From Diphasiastrum complanatum (lineage: Eukaryota > Streptophyta > Lycopodiopsida > Lycopodiales > Lycopodiaceae): DNA of 64,000 nucleotides. Each line of letters starts with the position of its first letter. Positions within the stretch are counted from its first letter, which is position 1. Under the pieces are notes generated by a model. It saw only the letters and a program-made list of their open reading frames with translations, was not told the DNA's origin and did not search any database. Location: NCBI GenBank assembly GCA_029204225.1, contig CM055113.1, forward strand, positions 11,618,234-11,682,233, in the 5' to 3' direction. Shown here piece by piece: positions 24,595-36,334 of the stretch. A program made the translations under genes and the position numbers.

Positions 24595-25378
24595 ATGCCA
24601 AAGTTTGGTGCAAGCCTCAAAGTAAGTGTAGAATGCATAGAGTTAGAAAGCAATGATTGTGAGATATATGAGCAACAAAGCAAGATCCGAAACTTACCAG
24701 TTTTATGTCTTGTATTTAAATTGTTGGGCCTACTTAACCCCCCCTACAGCACCAAAGCAGTTGTGGGCAGAACAGTGGCTACATCGAACTATCTTCAGAA
24801 TCAAATTCTGAAATCTAGAATATCGGATAAAACTCCTCACGAAATATGGTGGAAGTCGAAGCCAAATCTGGCTCATGTTCAGACATTCAGATGTGCAGTT
24901 TATATGCACATACCAGACAAGTTGAGAAAGAAACTTGATGAAAAGACAGATCAAGGTTTTCTGGTAGGATTCGAGTTACATTCTTCATATTATCGAGTCT
25001 ACATACCCGAAACTAGAAGAATAAAAGTTGTTTGAGATGTCAAATTCGATGAGTCAAAGTACGTAGCAGATAGTGATTTAATCGGCTATGAAATTCTTAA
25101 GACTTATTATGAGTTACCAACAACAAAAGTAAAGCAAGCAGATGATGAACATGAATTACCATCTGGTCATAGTAGTGATTCAGAGGGAGTTCAAATTCGA
25201 GTACCTGAAAGACTCGAATCACCAATTCGAATTCAAGCAGAACCAGTCGAACCAGAAAATGCAAAAAAGAATTTGAGACTTATACAAACTGTGAGAAGAT
25301 CTGATAGACAAAGAAAACCACCAGTAAGGTTTGGTCAGGATGTTTCAACAAATATAGCCATCAAATTTTGTCATTAGG
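24595..25378 (+). pseudogene. Copia integrase C-terminus to RT start, fragment
   Basis: From about 24770 the frame reads TVATSNYLQNQILKSRISDK, TPHEIWWKSKPNLAHVQTFR and HIPDKLRKKLDEKTDQGFLV. This is the C-terminal half of a copia integrase (usual forms AVYLxNRxPTxxLxxKTPxExW and FLGYxxxxKxYRxxxP). A TGA ends the frame at 25035. The same frame then continues through an acidic linker to LRLIQTVRRSDRQRKPPVRF, which in copia elements precedes the RT domain. RT itself is absent. Confidence 0.85.
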
Positions 25379-26280
25379 GCCCTTTTTGAACTCAAAAATG
25401 GCCTCTTCCTTGCCTAAAGACGGATCATAAATTGATACGTAGAGATAATTAGAAGATTATATGGAAATATGATGATTCTTAAGATGTTGAGTAATTCTTG
25501 ATCAATTGGGTGACTCAAGGATTTAGATATGTTAGTTGAACTCTAAATTTCTTTACTCTAGTGTATACTTGAGATTGTATGGATCTCACATGCATTTTTA
25601 TTAGGCAATTCGTTACTTATGAGAAATTTGCTAACCTTAGTAGATGGCATTCTACTATAGATTGTAGTCTATAAGTGCTTGTGTACAAAGTTCAGTTTAT
25701 ATCTCCAGATTTATAGGATATAGGTAACTCTATTAAGATGTAGATAGTTGTTGAGTGTTACAACATTTCCCACTCAAGGGATCAAAGCTAAGAGGAAAAC
25801 AACATAACAGGATACAACACCACTATGTGTTCAGTGTCGTGCTGTTACGAGAATGGTCGTACACGTCTCAAACACAAAGCTAACTAGGGGATCCCTGACA
25901 TGTTCTATCGACCAAGCCGTACCTCTCTAGCTAATAGAGGTTTTCCAGGCTTCAAGAAATAGAAGGAGATAGAACAAAGAAAAGACAAATGGCAAGCGGG
26001 CAATTATGCTGATCAACTCCGAAAATTCGAGTCTCCAGAAATTTGAGTCTAAAAAAATTTCAAATCTCCAAAAATTTGAGTCTCCAAAAGATAGATTGCA
26101 TATCAAATTTTCAGCATTTGCATGTAGATTTGGAATAGTCAATTTTTTGTGATTTTGTCAAAACCCTAATTTTGATTGGATCTCTAGATAGTGAGGTTTC
26201 TGGACTTGGGTTCAATGGATTTGGAAGATGTCCCTCCCAGTATTTCAAGTACCTATGAATTCCGCCATTGATTATGTCTG
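25379..26280. other. Unassigned AT-rich region
   Basis: No supported gene. Positions 26024-26090 hold four degenerate tandem copies of an AAATTTGAGTCTCC-like unit of about 16-19 bp. Confidence 0.5.
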
Positions 26281-26289
26281 TGAGAAAAG

Positions 26290-27765
26290 AAAACAAGATC
26301 ATCGATTGAAACATACCTTGTGGTAGCTAAATTATCTTTTGAATGCCAATATGATGTAGCCACAAGACACCACCTCAATTGAAACAGATAATGGGTGAGC
26401 AGACCAATGCCCGCAATGAAACGACAACAATTTCCTTTCTGCAATGTCAAGCTAGAAGCTTGACTTGCTCGAAAATCACGAGCAAACAAGCACTTCATTG
26501 AGGATTGCTAAAAATAACCAATCCAAATTTTAAAAAAACATTAAGCCAAAAATCAAATGCCTTCACTGCTAAACCTATCTCAAACCTCAACAATTAATTG
26601 CACTCATGTCAATCAACCCAGAAGCTAACTAAAGGCTCACTCATGCTACCAAAAACTCAAGATTTTGTGTAAACCACATCATAATCTCTAGCAATACAAA
26701 AATGTATCAAATTCTCTTGTGGCCATGACTGCCACATAGCAAGAGCAACAAATGAAATGCCGCCTGCACTCTCTTGCTTCCTATAAATTGTGATAGCAAT
26801 CCACCAATCAGCTAAATGTAACATGCTCACCCCTCCTCAAACACCATGTGCTGCTGCCCTCCTTCTATTGTCACAGTAACTGTGAGAGGAAATCGTATTT
26901 CTCGGCAGCCTCAGCCTCCCGCATTCATTGGTGAAAAAAGTCAATGGCCATTGCGTGCTAAAAATGTTGACATTTTGTAGCTAAACCCCCTAAGGCATCA
27001 AAGCGTGTGCCCCAATAGACAAGCAAATCTTGAACTTGAAATTGCTATCCTAGGCACCCAAGACCGTCCTTGCCACACGTCGTGCCCCCATTGATATGAG
27101 CATTAATCCTCACCCTCTATGTCGACATGGCACTTATAATCGCTAACAAATATCTACCTTGTCATCCTTTTTTTTATGTACAAGGTCAACAAGTAAAAAA
27201 ATGGAGCTTTGAAGTCAACCAAAAATGAAAATGCACTCGCAAGGAAACAATGACATTAGCTACTTGGAATGGACACGATTGCCTCTGAGAGCATAAATGA
27301 TATATGAAGCTCATTGTTTCTCCCATAAGCAAAGCTTCGGGTAGTCGCGCGAGTAGGGATTCTTAAGCTTGTGATGTGCGAGAAGGAGAGCATGGAGACG
27401 TGTGGTCAGCGTAGAGCGAACTATTCTTTCGCCTTTTACCAAAGAATACCATGCGCTGGCCACAAATAGCGGCATACCCCTTTTTTTGGATACCCCTGGG
27501 ACTGCGCGGGGCACCTCAACCCAACCCAACCCACTTCAACCAAATCCAACAAGCAAAGCAATCCAATCCATCCATCATCTTCTTTCTCATCGTACTATCC
27601 TCTTGGCTCTAATTCTACTCCAAACAAGCGTGATGGTTGAATTGGATCCGAATGCAAGAAGTTACTCTCCATTTGCCTCCAACGAAGGAGCAACTTGAGA
27701 ATGGAGAGGAGCTATGTCCGTATAGTAGCTGCTTTTCATTTGCACAACAAATGGGTCTATGCTTT
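26290..27765 (+). repeat. U5-carrying dispersed repeat, copy 2
   Basis: Similar to 12490-13800 from CATCGATTxAAACATACCTT to ACAAATGGxTCTA. Its right edge falls inside the 3' end of the minus-strand frame 28726-27662, which runs on into the repeat. Confidence 0.85.
27394..27513 (+). ncRNA. U5 snRNA-like sequence, copy 3
   Basis: Same unit as copies 1 and 2. Loop I has one change (CTTTCGCCTTTTACCAAAG), which weakens an otherwise invariant loop. The Sm-like CCTTTTTTTGG is kept. The 3' stem-loop reads CCCCTGGG-ACTG-CGCGGGG, with two mismatches. The upstream block (27322-27393) is conserved. Probably a pseudogene. Confidence 0.72.
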
Positions 27766-28726
27766 TATTTGTTGTATCAGACTGAGTTGCATCATCGTCA
27801 GAGGAGGAAGCACTCGGCTGCTTCTGAGATGTGGAAGCAAATGCGGGCTGTGAAGAATCAGCAGCAGCAGTAGTAGCTCCATCAGTCTCCATCGCCACAA
27901 CTGGAACTGGTTCTGACTGGGATGGTGCAGCGACAATGTCCATAGCAGTGGTAGCTGCTACTTCGACGGCTGGTGCAATTTCAGTAACGAGGCCAAAAAG
28001 ATCAATTGGCTTGGGGGCCAACATCCTTCCCGTCAGCAATGTTTTCTCTTGCTCGTTCAAAATGTCAAAATGGGCGCATAGCCGAGATACATGTGCTCCA
28101 ACTCCAGAAAATATTTGGTGCTTGATCTAGCGCAAAAATGCTTTATATGTAATAGTGCCGAAACAAACCGGATTACCCACAAGTGCGTCTAAGATGTAAC
28201 CAAAATTTTGCGCTGAAATTGTCGCATCCGCATCCGTCAAAAGGAGTGCTTGGTTCGCATATTTACAAAACATCTTAAATGTGGTATCACGAATCATAGA
28301 GATCTTGTACCCCTTCATGGGTACAAAGCAATTGTTAAGGAAGTGGACAACTTCATCCACCGAATCCTCATTTGTTGAGATCATCTTCCCATCCATCGGT
28401 AATCCAAGGGCTGTGCAAAACAAGTCTTCAGAGATAGTGAAGAATTTGCCTCGCACATGGACTTTGAAATCCACCTCCGAAATGACATGAATGGAGTTGA
28501 CAAACTCCGTACTATCCAGAAGCCATTGTTCAAATTTTTCACGAAAGCTCGTAGATCGCAATAGGTCGCAAATGAATGCTTTGATCGCAAAGAGAATGTG
28601 CGTAGGAAAGCATAAAATTGCAGGCAGAAAGTGTAAGAAAGAAGAATGGAAAATAACTCTGATATGTAGTAGCGGTGTGGAAGGTATGATGATGTGGCAT
28701 GGTGACTTGACATCTGTCACTTCCAT
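27662..28726 (-). pseudogene. Retrotransposon accessory ORF, one stop
   Basis: The frame runs from ATG at 28726 for 199 codons to TAG (28129-28127), then continues in frame for another 155 codons. The first part contains FKVHVRGKFFTISEDLFCTA, then LGLPMDGKM. The pattern V-RGK...LGLP resembles the domain called putative plant transposon protein, found in accessory ORFs of plant retrotransposons. The second part is low-complexity and rich in Ala, Ser, Asp and Thr. It lies downstream of the gypsy pol and in the same orientation, the position of the accessory or env-like ORF of Tat/Athila elements. Family assignment is from a short motif only. The last codons derive from the adjacent U5-carrying repeat. 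Confidence 0.55.
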
Positions 28727-28930
28727 TTATGGAGTACGTGCATGGGTCAGTGTTTGAAACTATGCTTTTACAGATCGATCTTTAATGACGGAAGACCGTT
28801 TTTGAAAAGAAAACAAATAAATTAAGGGAAAACAATATCTGTTTTGATATGTGAGCGTACACACGTGTGAATAATGCTGATCACGTGGCCATCATTTTTA
28901 ATAGAGGGATGTAAAAAGTAGGTAGATAGA

Positions 28931-29381
28931 TTCTCGAAAAGGTAGGTTGAGAGATTCTCGAAGGATACTAGAAAGTTTCTAGAAAGTTTCGCGAAACATT
29001 CTTGAGAGATTCAAGAAAATGATACAGAACTTCACGAAAATTCTCGAAAATGTTAAGCATGATCCTAGAAAATTTCTCGAAAAACTGGAGAAAAAAAATG
29101 CTAGAAAAATTCTCGAAAGAAAAAAAAAAATGACAAGTTTCAGTTCACAGTTGAGTGTCGCGAAAGTTTCTCGAAAAGTTCTCGAAAATACTTTGAAAAA
29201 TAACTTAAGAGATTTGAGAGAAGACAAGAAAAATTCTCGTAAAATTCATGAAATAGTTTGAACAAATGTTAAACAGTGATAGAAAAGTTCACAAAAATTT
29301 CTAGAAAATTTTCTAGAAAAGAAAAAAAAGTTGCAAACATTATCAGAAAAGATAGACAAAAATTCGCGATTGATTCTAGAA
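28931..29381. promoter_or_regulatory. Array of 15 heat-shock-element-like palindromes
   Basis: Exact TTCnnGAA palindromes start at 28931, 28955, 28977, 28988, 29010, 29031, 29041, 29074, 29110, 29168, 29179, 29245, 29299, 29311 and 29374. At 29031-29048 the sequence TTCACGAAAATTCTCGAA has four alternating units with correct 2-bp spacing, a full heat-shock element. It lies between the gypsy pol (29460 upward) and the accessory ORF (28726 downward). Heat-shock-factor binding is inferred, not shown. Confidence 0.6.
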
Positions 29382-29459
29382 AAATACTAGAAAATAATAA
29401 GAATAAAAATAAAAAAAATTCTGGTCAAAGATAGTATTTTTTTAGTCTGGACCCGTTAA

Positions 29460-30518
29460 AACGTGTAGGTAACAATTCTCCTTCAAGTGATTGAAGTTGC
29501 ACAGAACCATTGTCAAACACCTCTATGACTTTAAAAGGTCCAAGCCATCGCATATGGGTTTTCCTGGGAACTTTTGATGGTGACTGTCATATATCAGCGC
29601 ATAATCATCAGCTTTAAAATCACATTTTTTTATATGACTGTCATATTTCTTCTTTGTTTGTTCCTAGATTTCTTTCGTTGATTTTTGTGAAGACTCACGA
29701 GCTTCAGCTAGTTCTTCAATATTAGTCAACCTTTCGTTTATACATTCTGCATTTGTTCGTTGAGCTTGGATACGAAAAGTTTTGACCTCAAATTCAATTG
29801 GCAGAATAGGATGCATACCATATGTCAGAAAATATGGTGTCTGTTTCGTCATGATTTTCTCTTTATTACGATAAGCCCAAAGAACTGATGGTAGTTTCTG
29901 ATCCCAATCCGTTGCGTGTGCAATAGTAATTTTAGTCAGGATCTTACATAAAATTCCATTAGCTCTTTCTGTCAACCCATTTGCTTTTGGATTATACGGT
30001 GTAGTTTTTTTGTGTTTGATGAGGAAATAAGTTGTCAGCAACTGTATAGTGTCATTTAAAAAATGTGTACCTCAGTCACTTACTAGTTCGAGTGGACAAC
30101 CATATCTGGTGATAATACTTTTGAATAAGAACGTTGCAACAATTTTTGCATCATTTCTTTTTGTCGCCTCTGCTTCCACGTTCTTTGCAGCATAATCCGT
30201 TGCAACTAGAATATATCGACATTTCGTATGTCGGGTAACAGGTTTAATTGGACCGACAAAGTCAATCCCCCACTTCTCGAATGGTGCAAGAGGAAGGATT
30301 GGTGTCAACGCCCAATTCATTGATTTTGTAGACTTACCAGATCTTTGGCATGGATCACATGAACGAATAAAGTTTGATACATCCTTAAACATTGTTGGCC
30401 ACCAATACTTGGCAGTCAATATCTTATTAAATGTGTTCTTCAAAGCAAAATGTCCACCAGCATCTTCTGTGTGTAAGGCTTTAACGACCTTTTTAATGTC
30501 TTCGGATTCGAGACATCT
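29460..30518 (-). pseudogene. Gypsy integrase, degenerate
   Basis: C-terminal part of a Ty3/gypsy polyprotein; integrase joins the new DNA copy to the genome. The zinc-binding region ends YWWPTMFKDVSNFIRSCDPC. The catalytic core has GIDFVGPI (first Asp), SD-stop-GTHF (second Asp, followed by an in-frame TGA at 30074-30072), and PKANGLTERANG (Glu). A third stop lies at 29664. The C-terminal tail continues (KTHMRWLGPFKV) to about 29460. All parts are in one frame with the RT at 32102-31185, apart from stops, so decay is mainly by point mutation. Confidence 0.9.
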
Positions 30519-31154
30519 TCAAAGCTGATGATCTGCACCAAGCTTGTATAGAACATTGTTAATAATTGTATAAGGTGCTATCTTATATTGAAAAACTGTC
30601 TTTTGCTCCAAATCATAACCATCCGGATACATCTGATCCTTGAGATAAGTAATGATATCAAAATATAACGAATTTGTAGATGAAATCTCGAATAAATGTT
30701 TGTCTAGAAAATCATCATTGATAGGATCTTCAATTTTTCCAGTGCTGAGTCGCGATAGATAATCAGCATTTGTATGATACTTTCCTTGACGAAGCTCTAC
30801 TTGATAAGTGAATTCTTGCAGAAGTAGAACCCATAGAGCAATTCGTCCTGATAGATCTGGTTTATTTACAAGATACTTAAGAGCATAATGATCCACATGA
30901 AAAATAAATGCATATCCCAGCAAATAATGCCAAAAAATTTTAACAGTGAAAATCATGCCAAGTGCTTCCCTTTTTGTAGCCGAATAATTTTTCTCTGATG
31001 CACTGAGCTGTCGACTCGCATAGTAGATGGGATGATCCTTCTTCTGGTCGTCCTTCTGGCTTAGATAGACGCCAATAGCAAATGCAAAAATATCCACATA
31101 ACTATGAAATAAAATCGCCCAGTTGGGTGGTCTCAGAATAGGAGCATTGATCAA
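30519..31154 (-). pseudogene. Gypsy RNase H domain
   Basis: RNase H removes the RNA template during reverse transcription. The frame shows YASRQLSASEKNYSATKREA and HVDHYALKYLVNKPDLSGRI, the two hallmark gypsy RNase H blocks (usual form YTDHxALxYL). It is separated from RT by a stop at 31187-31185 and from integrase by a stop at 30521-30519, both in frame. Confidence 0.9.
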
Positions 31155-31184
31155 CCTTTGCTTAAGATCTTCAAATGCTTTCTG

Positions 31185-32102
31185 CTATTCATTCATCCAC
31201 AAGTATTCCACTTGTTTCTTCAGTGGATGTGTAAGAGAGACAACAATAGAAGCATGATTTTGAATAAATCTCCTGTAATAGCCAACATGTCCTAAGAAAT
31301 CTCTTAGTTCACGCAAATTGGTTGGTATCAGGAGGTTCTTTATAAGCTCGACTTTATCTTTGTCGACTTCTATTCCTCTGTTAGATATTCTGTGTCTGAG
31401 CAATATTCCTTCTTTCATACCAAAAAAACATTTCTCTGGATGAAGAGATAAACAAGTATCTCGACACCGTTGCAATGTTAATTTCAGCTTCTGCAAGTGT
31501 GTCTTTATATCATTGTACACACAGAAATCAACAATAAATATTTCAAGAAAAGTTGTCAGGAAGGCAGCGAAAATTATCATCATGATTCGCTGAAAAGTCA
31601 CTGGAGCGTTACAAAGACCAAAGGGCATTTTGTTGTAGGCATAAGTGCTCCAATCCGTCGTGAATGTGGTCTTTGAGCGATCCTCTTTTCGCACTCCCAC
31701 CTGATTATATCGAGAAAAGCCGTCACAGAAACTGTAACGCTCTTGACCAACAACCTGATCTAGGATGAAATCAGTAAAAGGCAAAGGACGATGGTCCTTC
31801 CTGGTGGCAGCATTGAGTTTTTGGAAATCTTGGATTCGTATTTTGCCAGTTTTGTTCTTCGGGATGACAACAATGGGTGAAACCCATTCACTACTTAAGA
31901 CGGGATAAATTATACCTGCCTTAAGGTGTTTGTTAAGTTCGTCCTTGACCATTAGAGAGTATTTAGGATTGAGACGATACTGTCTCTGTCGGACAGGTAC
32001 AACATCTTCCTTCAGATCAATTTGGTGCTCTCCGAATTCTGCAGGTATACCCTTTAAATCGTCGAGCGACCCCATGCACAAATCTGCCAGGTGCAAGTTC
32101 AA
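31185..32102 (-). pseudogene. Gypsy reverse transcriptase, active site mutated
   Basis: It contains EWVSPIVVIPKNKTGKIRIQ, FCDGFSRYNQVGVRKEDRSK and KMPFGLCNAPVTFQRIMM, the conserved RT blocks of Ty3/gypsy elements. The catalytic YxDD box reads IFIVDFCVYND, so the first of the two Asp residues is Val and polymerase activity is not expected. The start is a frame boundary: the true upstream sequence is in another frame (32376-32050), showing a frameshift near 32060. Confidence 0.92.
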
Positions 32103-32996
32103 TCAGTTTAGTAGAATTTGGTAAGATAATACCTTCAGTCATACTGGCCTTGGTATGGCCATGAATTTCGCGCATGGTTGACTCCATGGATGTTTTCCTG
32201 TCTTCAACCTGGTTCTTGTTACCAAATTCGTGTTCAGATTCATCACTCAAATCGTCAGACTCTTTCGAGTTTGTGTCTGCAACGTTAATTTCTTCATACG
32301 AAACATCAGCTTCATCATTGCAGGCATCGAAGAATTTTTCGTCATCAGCATTCTCGTAGCATTCAAAGTACTGCACTTCAATATCAGATTTATAGAAAAA
32401 AAAAATTCAAGGCATACGAAGATTTTTCTAATGTAAAGCTGGTGTCGGACAAAAGGAGTTTCACCTTCATATTTGTCACGACTCCAGGTTATGATTTGTT
32501 CTGTTGGCTTACCTTGGTTATTGGTCTCACCAGTCTGAAATCTTAGCTCTCTGGATTTCCGATGTACACTAGCATTTGATTGATAAAGCCAAGGTCGTCC
32601 AATTGGCACAGAATAGGATGACAAACCGAGTGCTTTGATAACAATGAAATTCATGGTGAATGGCTTGGCTTGAATGTAGACAGTGACATCCTTCAGCTCA
32701 CCAACATGTTTTCTTCGTGTCGAATTAGCTAACTTGATGTTTCGTTGTGTTGGTTGAATGTCAATCAGCCCCAGAGCATGAGCTGTGTTTTCTGTTATTA
32801 TATTTACACTAGAACCAGAGTCAATTGGCACTTTTTCGATCAGGCATCCTGCAATAGTAACATCAATTTCAGGTGCACTGAGATCACCTAAATCAATGGA
32901 CAAAACACCAGCATCTGGCAGAGAAATTTTCTTCTTCTCTTTAGGCACAGAAAGGCCATTCAGCTGCTTTCTGTAATAAGTGTTATCTGCCAACAA
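32103..32996 (-). pseudogene. Gypsy protease and linker
   Basis: Aspartic protease region with PIDSGSSVNIITENTAHALG, the DSG active site followed by the usual VN. It leads through VGELKDVTVYIQAKPFTMNF and GRPWLYQSNASV. After about 32410 the frame shifts to one reading ECYENADDEKFFDACNDEAD, an acidic linker before RT. The protease would cut Gag-Pol. Two frameshifts roughly compensate each other. Confidence 0.87.
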
Positions 32997-33849
32997 CTAT
33001 TCAAAAGTAATGTTTGGTCGAAGAGATCCGATATCAATTATGATGTCATATTCTTTTGTCTTTGATTTTGAGGTTGGTTTATCAATAACAACACTAGACA
33101 ATTTCGTCTTCGCGATTTCTTCGTCTTCTTTATCGAAAGTGACCACCTTCTCTGCAGGAGCAATCTTTAGTTCAGCGTTGATGATTACCTTTGTTTCTAC
33201 CGAGATATCTTTTGCTTATAACTTCACAGCATCACGGTCATAGTCAGGGTCATCCTTGAGATCTTCTTTAGTCGTCTTGCTAGAAGATTTTGTCTTCGAG
33301 AATTTTCTGCACTTTGTCGAAGATTTCTGATCATTTTTCGAGGAGCTTTTGTTTTTCGTGGTGACTTTAAAAATCTTTTCCACGTCACTTGGCTAGGATT
33401 GATCTTCAATCTTTGCCAATTTTCCTTCAATAACGTCAATTCTCTGTACAACAGCATCTGTCGCAGCTTTCGCTTTCGTGTCTGCAGCAGCTGGTGTTGC
33501 TACATACTGATATTTGGGTCGCGGCTTCTGCGGCTGAGGGTAGTCATGATACTTGTGACCAGGTTCTCTGCAATTAGAGCATAATGGTACGTAACCAATT
33601 GGCTTCCGTGGTTGAGGACAGCCAGGAGAAAAATGTCCCGGCTCTCCACAGTTGTAGCAGTTGCCCGAAATTGGTTTATTTGAGGTTTGAGACTTCGCTG
33701 GTCCAATAAATTTAGGAACATTATGTGTTCTTGGTGCGAATTTGGATATGTCCTGTTGGGCTGATGCTGTAGTACCCTGTACATAGTTAGTAATCGCTTC
33801 ATTCTGAAAAATACCTCCTGGGCAGGATCATCAATGTATTTGACATTAA
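32997..33849 (-). pseudogene. Gypsy gag C-terminal part with zinc knuckles
   Basis: Continuation of the gag at 46542-47590 after the nested insertion. It reads VNVKYIDDPAQEVFFRMKRL and then two zinc knuckles: CYNCGEPGHFSPGC (intact CCHC) and CSNCREPGHKYHDY (last Cys changed to Tyr). A Lys- and Ser-rich stretch follows with in-frame stops near 33395 and 33220. Zinc knuckles bind the element RNA for packaging. Confidence 0.87.
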
Positions 33850-34301
33850 CAGTGAGTAGCGCAGGCATCCCAAAGGGAGCCGGGAACCACGACTTAGCTT
33901 CCCAAACTTCAACTCTTGCCATCCAAACCCACTTGACATACAAGCAGCCAACTCGCCACCAACGATCAGACTTAACCAACCTGAAGTTCCGAAAACCAAC
34001 ATTGAGATCCAACCTGGCGCCATGTTAGATCAGGGGTCCCGATGTGGGTGACTTCCCTCCAAGCAAGCCGCCCGACATACATCAAACTTAACCAACTCGA
34101 AGATTTGTTACAAACGAGTAACATCCATTCCAAGCAAGCCGTCTGACTTACATCAGACTTAACTAACTGAAAGCTTCGTCACGAGCGCTAGAAGCCAACC
34201 TGGCGCCACGCCAGATTGGACAACCATAAACAGGTAACTTCTACCCAAGCAAGCCATCCAACTCAGCCGATAGGTTAGAGCCCGTTTCCCAAGAGCTTAA
34301 C

Positions 34302-35139
34302 TGTAGCGCAGGCATCCCAAAGGGAGCCGGGAACCACGACTTAGCTTTACACCCTTCAACTCTTGCCATCCGAACCCACTTGACATACAAGCAGCCAACT
34401 CGCCAACAACGATCAGACTTAACCAACTTGAAGTTCCGAAGACCAACATTGAGATCCAACCTGGCACCATGCCAGATCGGGGGTCCCGATGTGGGTGACT
34501 TCCCTCCAAGCAAGCCGCCCGACATACATCAAACTTAACCAACTCGAAGCTTCGTTACAAACGAGTAACATCCATTCCAAGCAAGCGGTCTGACTTACAT
34601 CAGACTTAACCAACTAAAAGCTTCGTCACGAGTGCTGGAAGCCAACCTGGTGCCACGCCAGACTGGATAACCATAAACAGGTAACATCCACCCAAGCAAG
34701 CCATCCAACTCAGCCGATAGGTTAGAGCCCGTTCCCCAAGAGCTTAACCCATTCACGTTCATGCAAGGAACACTCGGAACCACAAGCCGCGACAGATATG
34801 GAAACAACCAGTTCCTGGACCAAATGGTCCCGACAGCGTACCGCTGGCACCACGGACCGAATGGTCCCGATGGCATACCGCTGGCGTCCCAGGTTACGAC
34901 CCTCAGCTATGTGCCAAGTTAAAAATTTTGAAAGCGGCCTTACAACTGGCGCTTTTACCGAACACTGAAACCCAGAAGGTAATCAGAGTCAGTTTGAGGA
35001 AAATCCCACTTTATTGATAAATCTGAGAAGGTTACATTTCAAGTGTGTGACCGACCCTAGTCTCCGGGGCGCTAGCATGCCAAGGCGAGAGCCATGACAA
35101 CATTCCAGCAAGGGAGGCTGAGACTTGGTTGGAGCTCGC
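34302..35139 (-). mobile_element. Partial A LTR at the 3' end of the level-2 element
   Basis: From TGTAGCGCAGG to GGAGCTCGC, where sequence switches exactly to the terminus of a B LTR. About 380 bp of the A LTR, including its U3 start, are missing. Confidence 0.88.
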
Positions 35140-35967
35140 TGTTGCGCCGGCGCCTCAAAGGGCGCTGGGACTTGAGCGGTTTCCCCAACACGTGCTTAAG
35201 TCTAACATTCATCCATCATGCACTTACGTAAAAGCCAACTCAGAAACGTAACAAGCTTAACCATTCAGACTTAAGAAAACTGGAATCCCAACCAACCCGA
35301 AAGCCAACTCAGAATCCGTCCCCAAAAGGTAACCAAAGGCAAAGACAAGCCACACATGAAACCCAAGGCATAGTGGTCGCCAAACTGACCAATTGGCATA
35401 GCGGCAAGCGCCATGTCGATGACAGGGACCCTTAGGCGCCAGCGACGCAAAAAGGTTGTAGTAAGGGTCCTTCCACTTGGACCAGTCCCGGAGGCGAAAC
35501 CGAAATGGTAATCATCCCCAAGGATCAACTTTATTAGATTTGGAAGAGGTTACATTCATACATAGACTGACCGATCTCGGGGCCACCAACACGTGCTGGG
35601 CATTGTGCTTGGCTCGTGCTGGTAGAGGGAGCTGAGACCTGGCGACTGGATTCCTGGCGCTGGTTGAGCTGCCCAAGTTTCTGTCTGCCGGACTCCCCCT
35701 ATAGTTCTGCTGTGATTCGGCGCACCCCCTCTGGTTTGAAACATAGTGCTTTATGGTAAAGCACGCTTTTTAGGACTTAGTTTTTATTTTGCTGATTAAG
35801 CCTGGCAAGCCTGGCAGAATCAGTCTGGCTCCCGGGAGCCATCCCGGCGGCCGAATCATACTGGAGGCTCAGTCCTTGACGTTCTAACTTGCTCTGGGAC
35901 CTTAGGGATTGTCACCCCTTTGAGTCTTACAGGGCACGCTGGGTGCACCCGAGTCAGCTTTACAACA
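35140..35967 (-). mobile_element. LTR of family B, internally deleted, with polypurine tract
   Basis: From TGTTGCGCCGGCGCC to TTTACAACA on the plus strand, 828 bp against 918 for the intact B LTR. The missing part corresponds to about 3680-3770 of the solo copy. The flank at 35968-35985 read on the minus strand is CAAACGAGCGGAGGA, a degraded polypurine tract also seen at 51258-51272, so this is a 3' LTR of a B-type element. No matching 5-bp duplication flanks it. Confidence 0.85.
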
Positions 35968-35985
35968 TCCTCCGCTCGTTTGAGA

Positions 35986-36334
35986 AAGCTGAAGTCCTCA
36001 TCAGGGCCAAACTAGAACCTAAGACTCATGGCACGGGCTTAATTCACCGGCCAGACTTTAGTCACATATACAAGGGCACGGGCTTGATTCACCGGCCAAA
36101 GGAAACCAACTGTAAAGCAGAGTAATGATATTGTGTTTTACACCCAGCACAGGAAAAGTGTGGATCTAGTTCACTTACGTAAAACCTGTGTGAAGCTGCT
36201 GCACTTAGATATCAAACTGAAGCTCACTCCTCAATGAGAAATGTGGCTTACTTTATTAGCATGAAAGAAAAAGGTACTCACGGCTCCCTTAAGCCTCAGA
36301 TATGTCGTTGTCGTCGCACATCTGGATGAGTCCG
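35986..36334 (-). other. Internal 3' region before LTR B
   Basis: Non-coding. A block of about 22 bp (GGGCACGGGCTTxATTCACC) occurs twice at 36029-36090. RT, RNase H and integrase are missing from here, where they would be expected between gag-protease and the 3' LTR. Confidence 0.6.

Noticed and set aside
28979-29261. Frames rich in Phe, Leu and Ser, or Lys and Glu, over the HSE-like array
   Set aside because: They translate the repeated TTCTCGAAAA-like sequence on each strand and show no domain.
32785-33243. Plus-strand frames opposite the gypsy protease and gag tail
   Set aside because: Antisense shadows; the minus-strand frames contain DSG and CCHC motifs.
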